Assembly (NCBI GenBank): GCA_022822725.1
Contig: JAJEAN010000001.1
Location: forward strand, 124,001 to 188,000
DNA length: 64,000 bases
From: Candidatus Latescibacterota bacterium
GTDB lineage: Bacteria; JAAXHH01
Reading direction: 5' to 3'
The notes under the pieces are model-generated. The model was not told the origin of the DNA and did not search any database. It saw only the letters and a program-made list of their open reading frames with translations. Each line of letters starts with the position of its first letter. The first letter of the stretch is position 1. Position numbers and translations under genes: made by a program. Shown piece after piece: positions 9,568 through 19,616 of this stretch.

Positions 9568-11829
9568 TCAATCGATCTGGATCTCATCTACGGCGGAGAC
9601 GAACAGCACGTCGTTGACGCCTCTGTAGCGATTGAGCTGTGTCGCGATTTCGTCCTCCGAGGATTTCAACCGGGCCTCTGCCAGTCCGACGATCACCAGG
9701 CTGGCGTCGGCCGAACGGCTGGTGATCTCCTTCTCCAGGGATTCTTCCGTGTCGCAGGTAACGGAAGTGACGTTCTGCGGGGAAATCGGCATGCGTCCCT
9801 GCTGCAGCCGGTCCGACAACCTGTGGGCTTCGCGCTCTGAATCGCCGTCTTCGAGACACACGAAAAGATTGATCTGCGCCCGTTTCCACTCCGGGTGCCC
9901 CACGATGATGTACGCCAGCAGCAGCATCATCGGCGCGTTGGACAGGTTGTCCTCCGTCACCCAGACGTGGATGGTGGAACGATAGCCGAATCGGTACTTC
10001 GTCGACCGCAGGATCAGCATGTTGAACCGAGATTCGACCGCCATGGCGGTGCACTGGGAAACCTCCTCGAGTTCATTGGGTCGGTTCCGGTCGAACTCCA
10101 GGAGGATGCAGTTGTTCGGCAGCCCTGAGATCCCCGGCAACTGCATCGCCACCGAGAGGGCGTCCTGTATCGTGGGGCAGATCAACGTGTCGACAAAGAC
10201 CCCCGCGCCGGTGACCTGCGACCGTTCGATCATCTTCTGAACTTGCCGGTGGGCATCGGCTTTACTGGCGTCCGAGTAATCTCCTTCCGAGAAACGGATG
10301 AAATGACCGAATCCGTGCCGGTGGGAAATCCAGCGAAGCAGGTCGAAGTGGCCCAGCCGGCGGCCGGTGTACCGGGTCAGGGCGATGATCGACGGCCGCC
10401 AACCGCTGTCGGCCCCGGTTGCGTAGTTTTTCTGCAACGTGATCTGCAGGCGTCGCGTCAGCTGGAACATCGCGCCCTGGAATATGGCCGTCAGGTCCCG
10501 CTCGCCTTTCTGTGAGTGGCGGAGTCCCAGGTAGATCAACGCCATGAGGCCGAAGGCAACGAAGGCGTAGAGGGCATTCATCTGGATCATCAGCAGGCCG
10601 CACATGACCGCACCGACGAGCGCCACGTACCACCGGGACCGGAATGTCGGCCGGTAGGACGGATTGCCGGCGAAGTACTCGAGGAACGACACCGCGCAGA
10701 GGGCGCCGTACGTCACGAGAAAGAACATGCTGAGGATCTGGGCGATGAAGTCCACACCGCCGGCCAGTACGAACACGATGGCGATGACGGCCGACACGCC
10801 CGTGGCGATCAGCGGTTCATGGGCGGCCCCGTACCCGCGTTCGAGCAGGCGGTTGAGGGCGCTGGAGGGCAGCAGGTTGTCCCTGGCGAGCGCCTGCAGC
10901 GTCCGGGGCGCCACGAGTATGGAGCCGAAGGCGGAGGACAGCGCGGCCGCGGCCAGGCCGATATAGATCGCCGGACCCCACAGCGCGACCTGGGTCATGA
11001 CGAACTGATCCGCCGCCAGCACTTCCGGCGTGGCGCTCTGCGCCAGCTTGAAGGCGACCAGCACATAGATGAGCATGCCGGCCAGGGTGGCTCCTATGAT
11101 GCCGAGGGGGATGCTCCGCTGGGGGTTCCGCAAGTCCCCGGACAGTCCGAGGCCGCCGATCATGCCGGTAAACGCCGGGAAGCAGATCGCGAACACCATG
11201 CTGAAACTGTCGCCGTTCGCGATCCTGGCCGTGAGGTTCAGGCCGTCCGGACGGATGGATTCCGGGGCCTGGCCCAGCAGGAACATGACGATCGAAAGCC
11301 CCAGGAGCGCGCTGACGATCCACAGGGACTTCACCGCGAAGGTGGCGCCGCGTTTGAGCACGAGACCGACGAGCAGGAGCGTGGCGGGCACGCTCACGAA
11401 CCGGGTACCGATCGAGAGGTCGTAGTTCGCCGCCAGCCATTCGTACATCGGCGCGAAGGCTTCCGCGAAGGCGACCAGGTAGAATGCGATCGAGATGGCC
11501 TGCGACAGATACAGCGATACGCCTATTGCGCCCCCTATCCTGCTTCCGAAGGAACGGCTGACGATGAAGTAGGCCCCTCCGCCCGCGACGCGGCGGTTCG
11601 TCGCGATCTCCGAGACCGCAAGCACCGTGGGCACGGTGACGAGGTGCCCGAGCACGATGATCAGGAGGGTTCCCCAGAGCCCCACGTGGCCGACGGCGTA
11701 ACCGAACCTCAGGAACAGGATCGCGCCGAGGATCGTGCTGATGGAGGCGAGGAAGACCGGAGCCGTCCCGAAGCCGTGCCCCGAACCGCCGGATGCGTCC
11801 CGGGACCCGGGGGCGTGTTGGTCTGCCAT
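9568..11829 (-). CDS. APC superfamily / SLC12-like cation-chloride cotransporter family permease
   Basis: GTAPVFLASISTILGAILFLRFGYAVGHVGLWGTLLII; 12-TM-like N-terminal half plus SLC12-type cytosolic C-terminal domain. Confidence 0.88.
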   Translation of the reverse strand: MADQHAPGSRDASGGSGHGFGTAPVFLASISTILGAILFLRFGYAVGHVGLWGTLLIIVLGHLVTVPTVLAVSEIATNRRVAGGGAYFIVSRSFGSRIGGAIGVSLYLSQAISIAFYLVAFAEAFAPMYEWLAANYDLSIGTRFVSVPATLLLVGLVLKRGATFAVKSLWIVSALLGLSIVMFLLGQAPESIRPDGLNLTARIANGDSFSMVFAICFPAFTGMIGGLGLSGDLRNPQRSIPLGIIGATLAGMLIYVLVAFKLAQSATPEVLAADQFVMTQVALWGPAIYIGLAAAALSSAFGSILVAPRTLQALARDNLLPSSALNRLLERGYGAAHEPLIATGVSAVIAIVFVLAGGVDFIAQILSMFFLVTYGALCAVSFLEYFAGNPSYRPTFRSRWYVALVGAVMCGLLMIQMNALYAFVAFGLMALIYLGLRHSQKGERDLTAIFQGAMFQLTRRLQITLQKNYATGADSGWRPSIIALTRYTGRRLGHFDLLRWISHRHGFGHFIRFSEGDYSDASKADAHRQVQKMIERSQVTGAGVFVDTLICPTIQDALSVAMQLPGISGLPNNCILLEFDRNRPNELEEVSQCTAMAVESRFNMLILRSTKYRFGYRSTIHVWVTEDNLSNAPMMLLLAYIIVGHPEWKRAQINLFVCLEDGDSEREAHRLSDRLQQGRMPISPQNVTSVTCDTEESLEKEITSRSADASLVIVGLAEARLKSSEDEIATQLNRYRGVNDVLFVSAVDEIQID

Positions 11830-12056
11830 GTGGATCGACCTCTCGGAAAAAACGGTTGTGCACCATTATCTAACATGCGTTAATAAGCAAGTATATCCAA
11901 ACCTTTCCGGTACGCATCCCGTATACAGGTATGCGGTCCATCCAGGAAACATATCCAGGAAGCCATACGGGAAGTCCATTCAGGAAGTCTTGGCGGCCCG
12001 ACACGTTCCAGCTCGAAACGGATAGTGCGTCAACGCATGGAAAAGATGATGCCCAC

Positions 12057-12533
12057 ATGAAAAAGAAGATCATCGGCTGGAAGGAGTGGGTGTCTCTCCC
12101 CGAGTTCGGCGGAGCGAGCATCAAGGCGAAGATTGACACCGGCGCCAGGTCCTCCTCGCTGCATGTTTCCGATCTCGAGATAAACGGGCGGGATGGGGAC
12201 GAATACGCCGAGTTCAATATCCGCCCGGACAAGCGCGGCGGCGGGATGGCGCTACATTGTCGAGCAAGGGTGGAGGGTTACCGTAAGATCAAGAGTTCCA
12301 ACGGCCAGACCGAACAAAGGCCCGTCGTCGTCACCCGACTGGCCCTGTTCAAGGATTCCTGGCCCATCGAGGTTACGTTGACGAACCGTGACGGCATGCG
12401 GTACCAGATGCTCCTGGGACGCGAGAGCATCAGGGACCGGTTCTACGTCGACGCGGACGGCGCCTGGCATGGAAGAAAAAAGCGTAAAAAGCATAAGGCG
12501 GCCACCGGTCGAAACAACGAGGACAGACCATGA
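12057..12533 (+). CDS. ATP-dependent zinc protease / RimB-like aspartyl-protease-fold protein
   Basis: IGWKEWVSLPEFGGASIKAKIDTGARSSSLHVSDLEIN; NRDGMRYQMLLGRESI. Confidence 0.88.
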   Translation: MKKKIIGWKEWVSLPEFGGASIKAKIDTGARSSSLHVSDLEINGRDGDEYAEFNIRPDKRGGGMALHCRARVEGYRKIKSSNGQTEQRPVVVTRLALFKDSWPIEVTLTNRDGMRYQMLLGRESIRDRFYVDADGAWHGRKKRKKHKAATGRNNEDRP

Positions 12534-13858
12534 AACTTGCCATCCTATCCAGGGAACCCAGGAACTACAGCACGCTCAGGTTTGTCGAAGCGTGCAAAAG
12601 CCGTGGACACGACGTAAGGGTATTCAACACCCTGAAATTCTCGATCGACCTGGAAAGCGAGTATCCGGATCTGCTCTACCGTCAGAAGCCGATTGGCAGC
12701 TACGATGCCGTGCTCCCGAGAATCGGCGCTTCCATCACCTATTTCGGGACCGCGGTCGTGCGGCAGTTTCAGCAGATGGAAGTTTTCTGCGCCAATTCAG
12801 CCGACGGCATCCTGAATTCTCGGGATAAATTGCGTAGCCTGCAGCTGCTGTCGCGGCACAACATCGGGATTCCCTCAACCACGTTCGTCAAGGAGAAGAA
12901 GGACATTCTGCCCGCCATCGAAAGAGTGGGCGGCGTTCCCGTGGTGATCAAGCTCCTGGAGGGAACCCAGGGGATCGGCGTCCTGCTCGCCCATACCCTG
13001 GATGTCGCCACGTCCATCATCGAACTGCTGCAGAGCCAGAAGCAGAACGTATTGATTCAGAAATTCGTAGCGGAAAGCAAGGGTAAGGACATACGCGCCA
13101 TCGTGGTGGGGGATGAAGTCGTTGCTACCATGCGCAGAGTCGCCCAGGGTCAGGAGTTCCGCAGCAACGTGCATCGGGGCGGAACCATGGAGCAGGTCGT
13201 CCTGGACGACGCATACAGGGAGACGGCCATCAGGGCGACCCGGCTCTTGCATCTTCGTGTGGCCGGCGTGGACATGCTCGAGAGCAGGGACGGTCCCCAG
13301 GTCATGGAAGTAAACTCGTCGCCGGGGATGGAAGGCATAGAGACCTGCACGAAGATAGACGTGGCGGGTGCGATCATCGAGTATATCGCCGCCAGGGTAG
13401 ACTATCCGGAGATCGATTTCTACCAGCGGCTCAACGTGAGCAGGGGGCACGGTATCACGGAAATCAAGATCCCGGCGGGTTCCGAATACGTGGGCAAGAC
13501 GCTGAGAGACTCGGGACTGAGGGACCGGGACATCAACGTACTGACGCTCCACAGGGAAGGGATGGTCATCCCCAACCCGAAATCGGAACGCAACCTGGAA
13601 GCCGAAGACCGGTTGCTGTGTTTCGGAAAGATCGAATCCATGAAGGATCTCGTTCCTGACCGGATCAGGCGGAGACGGCGGCCGCGGCTCAAGAAAATCG
13701 TGAAATCGGACGTCGTCACAGCGGCCGTCAGGGCAGACACGGCAGACGCGGCAGACTTGGCAGTCGGGGCAGACTCGGTAGACGCGCCGGATATGACCAC
13801 CGACGCCGCTGAACCGGCCGGCGCGGCGAAACCACCCGGTGCACCCGGCAACGGCTGA
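12530..13858 (+). CDS. rimK: RimK-type ATP-grasp glutamate ligase with C-terminal RCK_C/TrkA_C-like domain
   Basis: MKLAILSREPRNYSTLRFVEACKSRGHDVRVF ... VVIKLLEGTQGIGVLLA ... VMEVNSSPGMEGIE; then ITEIKIPAGSEYVGKTLRDSGLRDRDINVLTLHREGMVIPNPKSERNLEAEDRLLCFG. Confidence 0.92.
   Translation: MKLAILSREPRNYSTLRFVEACKSRGHDVRVFNTLKFSIDLESEYPDLLYRQKPIGSYDAVLPRIGASITYFGTAVVRQFQQMEVFCANSADGILNSRDKLRSLQLLSRHNIGIPSTTFVKEKKDILPAIERVGGVPVVIKLLEGTQGIGVLLAHTLDVATSIIELLQSQKQNVLIQKFVAESKGKDIRAIVVGDEVVATMRRVAQGQEFRSNVHRGGTMEQVVLDDAYRETAIRATRLLHLRVAGVDMLESRDGPQVMEVNSSPGMEGIETCTKIDVAGAIIEYIAARVDYPEIDFYQRLNVSRGHGITEIKIPAGSEYVGKTLRDSGLRDRDINVLTLHREGMVIPNPKSERNLEAEDRLLCFGKIESMKDLVPDRIRRRRRPRLKKIVKSDVVTAAVRADTADAADLAVGADSVDAPDMTTDAAEPAGAAKPPGAPGNG
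13732..13785 (+). repeat. 9-bp tandem repeat (ggcagacnc), 6 degenerate copies
   Basis: ggcagacac/ggcagacgc/ggcagactt/ggcagtcgg/ggcagactc/ggtagacgc in the 3' end of rimK. Confidence 0.85.
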
Positions 13859-14008
13859 ACCGGCCGGCGCGGCGGAACGCACAGCGCACAAGGCAACGGC
13901 GAGACCACAGGCGCACAAGGCAACGGCTGAACCATCCGTCACATGACAGTTCACGGGTGCGGATTCCAATCATGATACCACGCAATACTCCTTCGTGATT
14001 TTCCTGTC

Positions 14009-15037
14009 ATGAATACACAAACCCGTAATCGCACAAGAACGTTGCGCATCGGCGATGAACGGGTCAATCCGGGCGAGCGGAAGACCATCCAGCTGGATGT
14101 CGCTTCGCTTTACGACTACACGACGTTGAGCATCCCCATCGAAGTCGTCAGTGGAGTACGGGACGGCCCCGTGCTGTTCATCAGCGCGGCAGTCCACGGG
14201 GACGAGATCAATGGCGTGGAGATCCTGAAAAGGCTCCTGAGGAGTGCCGTACTCAGCAGGATCAAGGGTACGCTCATCGCCATACCGGTCGTCAACGTAT
14301 TCGGGTTCAACCACAAGTCGCGCTACCTGCCGGACCGCCGCGACTTGAACCGGTCTTTCCCCGGCAGCCCGACCGGGTCCCTGGCATCGAGACTGGCCGC
14401 GCTTTTCATGAATCAGATCGTAAACAAAAGCACGCACGGCATTGATCTCCACACGGGATCCATTCATCGGACGAACCTGCCCCAGGTCAGGGCTTCCCTG
14501 GACGATCCGGAGACCGAAGAACTCGCGAGAGGATTCGGCGTCCCGGTGATCCTGCATTCCCGGGAGCGGGACGGTTCTCTGAGAGAGGCGGCGAGGAAAA
14601 AGAAAGTCTGCACACTGTTGTTCGAAGGAGGCGAGGCGCTTCGGTTCGACGAGCATGTGATCCGGGTCGGACTCAGGGGATGCCTGTCCGTCATGAGGCA
14701 CATCGGTATGATACCCCGGTCCAGAAGAAAGCCGAAGCGGGAAACCCGTGTGTTCGTCGCGGAGCAAAGTTACTGGGTCAGAGCCAGTCACAGCGGTTCC
14801 TTCAGGACGCTTAAAAACGTAGGCGACCATGTCGAAGACGGCGAAAGCCTGGCGGTCATCTCAGATCCCTTCGGGAAGGATCCGTACCGGGTTTCCGCCG
14901 AAGAAGGCGGCATTATCATCGGCATGAGCACCATACCCCTGGTCAACCGTGGGGACGCCATGGTCCATATCGCGACGTTCAGCAATTCGAAACGCGTCAG
15001 AAGGGAAATGGAACTGGCCGACGAGGATTACTTCTGA
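14009..15037 (+). CDS. Succinylglutamate desuccinylase/aspartoacylase family protein
   Basis: VLFISAAVHGDEINGVEILKRLL; LIAIPVVNVFGFNHKSRYLPDRRDLNRSFPG; HGIDLHTG. Confidence 0.92.
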   Translation: MNTQTRNRTRTLRIGDERVNPGERKTIQLDVASLYDYTTLSIPIEVVSGVRDGPVLFISAAVHGDEINGVEILKRLLRSAVLSRIKGTLIAIPVVNVFGFNHKSRYLPDRRDLNRSFPGSPTGSLASRLAALFMNQIVNKSTHGIDLHTGSIHRTNLPQVRASLDDPETEELARGFGVPVILHSRERDGSLREAARKKKVCTLLFEGGEALRFDEHVIRVGLRGCLSVMRHIGMIPRSRRKPKRETRVFVAEQSYWVRASHSGSFRTLKNVGDHVEDGESLAVISDPFGKDPYRVSAEEGGIIIGMSTIPLVNRGDAMVHIATFSNSKRVRREMELADEDYF

Positions 15038-15145
15038 TTACGGCCACGTTACCCGGGGCACTTCGAGATCTCGGGGAGCATTTCCACAGGACCGTGCGCG
15101 GCCGGTCCAACCCACAGCCGGTCCAACCGGACGTAGGCGTGGGAG

Positions 15146-16159
15146 TTAACTCGCCACCACCAACAGTGCTACCGTCGCCAGGACTGCCGCAAGCAGGCAC
15201 GTGGCCACGACCAGTACGCACATGCGTCGCAGGTCGCCGGCCTGGCCGCCTTCCGGATCGCCTTCGTCGCCGATCCAGATCTCCGTAATCAGCTTTCCGT
15301 CCTGGTAGATGGGCCCGATCAATCTTCGCTGAACGGCGCCGGCCGCCGCCGCTTCGCTCCAGCCAGAATTCGGACCCGGAATGAGCGCATGGTGCCGCCA
15401 GCCAGCCGCCAGAGCCTTGCGTCCCGAATAACCAGGCAGAAGAAATGCGACCACCGCCATCAGCAGATAGGTCAACCGGGCGGGCAGAAGATTGAACAGG
15501 TCGTCCAGCCGCGCGCCGCACCAGCCAAAGGCTACATATCGGGGCGTCCGGTACCCCACCATGGAATCCATCGTGCTGATCACCTTGAAGAGCACGAGAC
15601 CGGGCAGCCCGAGAACGGCGTACCAGAACAGCGGCGCGATGAACCCGTCCACCGCGTTCTCGCTCAGGCTTTCCATGCCCGCCCGGCGGCAGGCCGCGGC
15701 GTCCATGGCGGACGTGTCCCGTCCAACCAGCATGGACACGGCCCGTCGCGCGCCTTCCAGGTCCCCGGCGCGATCGATGGCCATGCCGTGCCGGCACAGG
15801 TCCCTGAGCGCCACCATGCTGTAGATCACGAAGACCTGGTAGATCCAGTTCAGTGCGGGATGCAGGCCGTGCAGGATGAGGGCCAACGCCGCGCTGACGA
15901 CTACCCAGAACCCGGAAAGTACCAGGAACAGCGCGCATCCGCCGGCGTACCCATCGAGACCGGCGCGCCGTAGCAAGCGCTCCACGCCCGTAAGCGTATG
16001 GCCCATCAGGCGCACCGGATGCCACCGGTAGACCGGATCGCCCAGGAGGCCGTCCAGCACAACCGCGCACAGGAGCAGAACGGGATCCGGCGCGAGTACC
16101 GTCAGGTCCACCGGGTCCACCAGGTCCGTCAGTCGCGTCAGGTCCATTTTAGGCGCCAT
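15146..16159 (-). CDS. cbiB: Adenosylcobinamide-phosphate synthase CbiB/CobD
   Basis: LLDGLLGDPVYRWHPVRLMGHTL; ESLSENAVDGFIAPLFWYAVLGLPG; STMDSMVGYRTPRYVAFG. Confidence 0.93.
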   Translation of the reverse strand: MAPKMDLTRLTDLVDPVDLTVLAPDPVLLLCAVVLDGLLGDPVYRWHPVRLMGHTLTGVERLLRRAGLDGYAGGCALFLVLSGFWVVVSAALALILHGLHPALNWIYQVFVIYSMVALRDLCRHGMAIDRAGDLEGARRAVSMLVGRDTSAMDAAACRRAGMESLSENAVDGFIAPLFWYAVLGLPGLVLFKVISTMDSMVGYRTPRYVAFGWCGARLDDLFNLLPARLTYLLMAVVAFLLPGYSGRKALAAGWRHHALIPGPNSGWSEAAAAGAVQRRLIGPIYQDGKLITEIWIGDEGDPEGGQAGDLRRMCVLVVATCLLAAVLATVALLVVAS

Positions 16160-17268
16160 CCCAGGGCGATCGCGTCATAGACGGCATCCAGGAGCGCGTC
16201 TTCATGGACGGCAAGTTGTTCGTAACAGACCGGCCAGGCCTCCGGTTTCGCCGCCAGCGAGGAAGCCAGTACCGCCGCCTGCTGCCTCAACAAGGGGGCG
16301 GCCAGTTCCGGGGACAGTGTCCCGTGCCTCACGCGGTCCCAGACCGCCGCATAGGCGTACGCGGCGGCCGAAACGCCAGGGTCGTTGATGACCGAGGGGA
16401 TGTTCTTGTCCAGGAGTGCGAATTCGTCCTGCGTCAGGCGGTTTTCCATGGCGGGCGGAAACCGGTCGGCCTTGAAATCGAAACGTTTCAACGCGTGATA
16501 AAGGCTGCGCGTGCTGGATGCCTCCAGTCCGTTCTGCCACCTTAGCGCTTCCAGGGTCGCCTTGCGGACGGTGCGACCGATCAACTCGCCCAGTTTCGCG
16601 TGGTGGCCCGTCCTGGCCTTGGGCCGTTTCGCCTCGTCGATCGGAGCCGCGATACAGTACTGGTCCGTACCTGTCCCGGTCGCCAGGTCCCGGGAATACA
16701 GGCTTGAAACGGCCAGTTCCTGCAGGGCGGCCGACTTGCCCTCGGTCATGGTGACGACCGCCCGCGCCATGGCGCCGGGCGTAACCGGCCAGTTTATGAG
16801 CAGCATCGTATTTATCGTGCCGTCGTGCGGGTGTCTTTCCATCTCCCCGGATTCGGTTTCATGCCAGTCCGCGGGATCGCCCGCGCAACCCGCGTTGCCC
16901 TCGACTCCGGCGGTGACGACGGCGCATACGCGGAGTTCCGCGAATGTCTCGACGGCCCGGGCGGCGTAGTTCATGTTGGCGGCCGTGCCCATCAACGCGA
17001 CGGCTTCCGGTTCCAGCCCAAGCTCCTTGCATACATGGCGGTGGTATCCCTCCTCGCCGAGTTCAATCATCCTTTCGAAACGATCCAGGTGGCCCTGGCC
17101 CTCGCAGCTCTGGTGGTTCACGAGAAACCGGACGCGGCCGGTCAGGCCGCCGCTGCAGGTTGAAGTGCTCAGCACCTGGTGGGGCCTGCGCAATTCGGCG
17201 ACGAGGTACCGCCCTTCCCTCTTGAGCGTATAGTCCGTCTGCCGATCGAGCGTTTCTTTCATATTCAC
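16138..17268 (-). CDS. cbiZ: Adenosylcobinamide amidohydrolase CbiZ
   Basis: VLSTSTCSGGLTGRVRFLVNHQSCEG; MGTAANMNYAARAVETFAELRVCAVVTAGVEGNAGCAGDPA; TGTGTDQYCIAAP. Confidence 0.85.
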   Translation of the reverse strand: MNMKETLDRQTDYTLKREGRYLVAELRRPHQVLSTSTCSGGLTGRVRFLVNHQSCEGQGHLDRFERMIELGEEGYHRHVCKELGLEPEAVALMGTAANMNYAARAVETFAELRVCAVVTAGVEGNAGCAGDPADWHETESGEMERHPHDGTINTMLLINWPVTPGAMARAVVTMTEGKSAALQELAVSSLYSRDLATGTGTDQYCIAAPIDEAKRPKARTGHHAKLGELIGRTVRKATLEALRWQNGLEASSTRSLYHALKRFDFKADRFPPAMENRLTQDEFALLDKNIPSVINDPGVSAAAYAYAAVWDRVRHGTLSPELAAPLLRQQAAVLASSLAAKPEAWPVCYEQLAVHEDALLDAVYDAIALGWRLKWT

Positions 17269-17412
17269 CTCTGAACAACGGGTTTGGTATGGTTCCCGGT
17301 TTTACCCGGGGACTGTCGTGCCAGCATAGATTATATGCCGTAGAAACCTGCAAAACAACTATCGTCGTTGGCTCGAACCGCATCCATACTGGCGCGTCGA
17401 AGAGAATTTGCA

Positions 17413-17440
17413 TTGCGTAAATGGACGTAGTGCGTAGATT
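17413..17440 (+). promoter_or_regulatory. Candidate sigma70-like promoter of riboswitch transcript
   Basis: TTGCGT-N16-TAGATT immediately upstream of the riboswitch. Confidence 0.35.
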
Positions 17441-17457
17441 GAAGGGACAATTGAATA

Positions 17458-17640
17458 CAGCCGCAGGTGGCGGAGAAGGAAGACGCTGAAAAGGGAAGAT
17501 GGTGCGAATCCATCACGGTCCCGCCACTGTGTTCGGGGACGAAACTCAAACTCGTCACTGCCGGTAAGGCTTAGTCCGATGACCGGCGGGAAGACTTGAG
17601 GAGTAGGACGATCCGTAAGTCAGGAGACCTGCCTGCAGGC
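17458..17640 (+). ncRNA. Cobalamin (AdoCbl) riboswitch
   Basis: AAGGGAAGATGGTGCGAATCCATCACGGTCCCGCCACTGT ... GTCACTGCC ... GGGAAG ... and B12 box AAGTCAGGAGACCTGCC; P1 arms gcaggt/acctgc. Confidence 0.95.
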
Positions 17641-17703
17641 TGTGCGAACGCTTCTCCGTGAGCAGAGAGGCTAAAGCCCGGATGCGCATGCCTGCCATCC
17701 CGA

Positions 17704-17740
17704 CCCAGCCCTGCCATGACGGAGCGGCTGGTTTTTTTTT
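17704..17740 (+). terminator. Intrinsic terminator / expression platform of the B12 riboswitch
   Basis: CCAGCC-N15-GGCTGG followed by nine T; between riboswitch and ABC ATPase start. Confidence 0.75.
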
Positions 17741-17762
17741 GACCAATTGGGGATGCGGCAGC

Positions 17763-18566
17763 GTGGATACCGCCATCAAAGTGGAAACCGCCATCAAAGT
17801 AGTAAACCTGTCCTGCGGTTACGACCGGCGGCCGGTACTGGAAGACCTTACCTTCGCACTCCACCAGGGCGAGATGCTGGGCGTGATCGGTCCGAACGGG
17901 TCAGGAAAAAGCACGCTGATCCGGGCGCTCACGCGCATCCTCCCGCTGAGTAAGGGGCACATCGAGCTCTACGGCACGCCGCTTCAACACTACACGGTGA
18001 AGGAGATCGCGCGCCAGGTCGCCGTCATCCCCCAGATAACGCCCGTCAACTTCGCCTTCTCCTCGCTGGACGTGGTCATGATGGGCAGGACGCCGCACCT
18101 CCGTCGCTTCCAGAGAGAAGGTCCGGGGGACCGGGAGATCGCCCTCGAATCCATGCGGCGGACCGACAGCCTCGCCTTCAGGGACCGCCCCATCCACGAG
18201 CTGTCCGGCGGCGAAAGGCAACGGGTCATCATCGCCCGGGCGCTGGCGCAGCAGCCTTCCATCCTCCTGCTGGACGAGCCGACCTCCTTTCTGGACCTGA
18301 ACCACCAGGTCGAGATATTCGATCTGCTGCGACACGTGTGCGCCAGCGACGGTCTCGCCGTGCTTTGCGTGTCCCACGATCTCAATCTCTCCTCTGAATA
18401 CTGCCACAGGCTGATGATGCTGAAGGACGGGCGCACTTACGCCGACGGGACGCCCGAGGACATACTCACCCATGGGCACATCAAGGCGGTCTTCGAGACC
18501 GATGTGACGATCATAGAAAGCCCCTATTCGGGTTCCCCCCAGATCATCCTGAAACCGGGAGACTGA
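17763..18566 (+). CDS. Cobalamin/Fe-siderophore-type ABC transporter ATPase (BtuD-like)
   Basis: GVIGPNGSGKSTLIRALTRIL, LSGGERQRVIIARALAQQPSILLLDEPTSFLDLNHQVEIFDLL; GTG start chosen because the longer ORF (17658) would translate through the terminator. Confidence 0.9.
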   Translation: MDTAIKVETAIKVVNLSCGYDRRPVLEDLTFALHQGEMLGVIGPNGSGKSTLIRALTRILPLSKGHIELYGTPLQHYTVKEIARQVAVIPQITPVNFAFSSLDVVMMGRTPHLRRFQREGPGDREIALESMRRTDSLAFRDRPIHELSGGERQRVIIARALAQQPSILLLDEPTSFLDLNHQVEIFDLLRHVCASDGLAVLCVSHDLNLSSEYCHRLMMLKDGRTYADGTPEDILTHGHIKAVFETDVTIIESPYSGSPQIILKPGD

Positions 18567-18571
18567 CCGAA

Positions 18572-19594
18572 GTGACGATGAAGCGACCCATCATACTGGT
18601 GTTGACGGCCGTGGTCCTCTTCGCCGCCTGTGTCTTCTCCATGGGTGTGGGCGCGGTGTACATCCCGGCCGGCACCGTGCTGCAGGTGCTGGCGGATCAC
18701 CTCTGGACGACCGCCGCACTGGAGCCGGCGAATACGGCGACCGATACGATCGTCTGGGAGATACGCCTGCCGCGGACCCTGCTCGCGGTACTCGTTGGGG
18801 CCGCCCTGGCCAGTTCCGGCGGCGTGATGCAGGGCTTCTTTCAGAATCCCATGGCCGATCCCTATATCATGGGCATATCGGCCGGCGCCGCGCTGGGCGC
18901 CACGGTTGCCGTTACCCTGGACCTGGAATTCTGGATGCTCGGACTGAACGCCGTCTCCATCGCGGCGTTCCTCTGCGCCCTTGCCGTGACCATGGTGGTG
19001 TACGCATTTTCACGGCGAGGCGGACGCGTGGCTTCGACCACCCTGCTCCTCACGGGCATCGCCATCGGCGCCATGGCGACGTCCTTCACGTCCTACATGC
19101 TCGTGATGGGCGGCGAGAACCAGCGTCAGCTGCTCTTCTGGCTCATGGGCAGCCTGTCCGCCCGGCGGTGGGATCACGTATGGATGCTGGTGCCCTACGC
19201 GGCCGTGGGGCTGACCGTCGTGCTCATTTACGCGCGGGAACTGAACGTGCTGCTGCTGGGGGATGAGCAGGCGGCCCAGCTGGGCGTGCACGTCGAACGG
19301 GTAAAACTTGTCCTGTTGACGGCGGCGGCCTGCCTGGCCGCGGCCGCGGTGTCGGTGAGCGGCATCATCGGTTTCGTCGGCCTGCTGGCGCCGCACATGG
19401 TCCGGCTGATCGTGGGACCTGATTACCGCATCCTGACGCCCATGGCCGCGCTGGGAGGCGCCTTGCTGCTCGTACTGGCCGACCTGGCCGCCCGGACGGT
19501 CATGGCGCCGGCCGAAATGCCCATTGGCATACTGACCACGTTGCTCGGCGCCCCGTTCTTCCTGTACCTGCTGCACCGGCAACGCCGGGTTTGA
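18572..19594 (+). CDS. FecCD-family ABC transporter permease (BtuC-like)
   Basis: [67 protein letters not shown]. Confidence 0.93.
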   Translation: MTMKRPIILVLTAVVLFAACVFSMGVGAVYIPAGTVLQVLADHLWTTAALEPANTATDTIVWEIRLPRTLLAVLVGAALASSGGVMQGFFQNPMADPYIMGISAGAALGATVAVTLDLEFWMLGLNAVSIAAFLCALAVTMVVYAFSRRGGRVASTTLLLTGIAIGAMATSFTSYMLVMGGENQRQLLFWLMGSLSARRWDHVWMLVPYAAVGLTVVLIYARELNVLLLGDEQAAQLGVHVERVKLVLLTAAACLAAAAVSVSGIIGFVGLLAPHMVRLIVGPDYRILTPMAALGGALLLVLADLAARTVMAPAEMPIGILTTLLGAPFFLYLLHRQRRV

Positions 19595-19616
19595 ATATTT
19601 GAATAAAGGAGATCGC

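Noticed and set aside
10516-11883. 455-aa plus-strand ORF
   Set aside because: Antisense to the SLC12-like transporter; His/Asp/Glu/Gln-rich composition expected from the complement frame.
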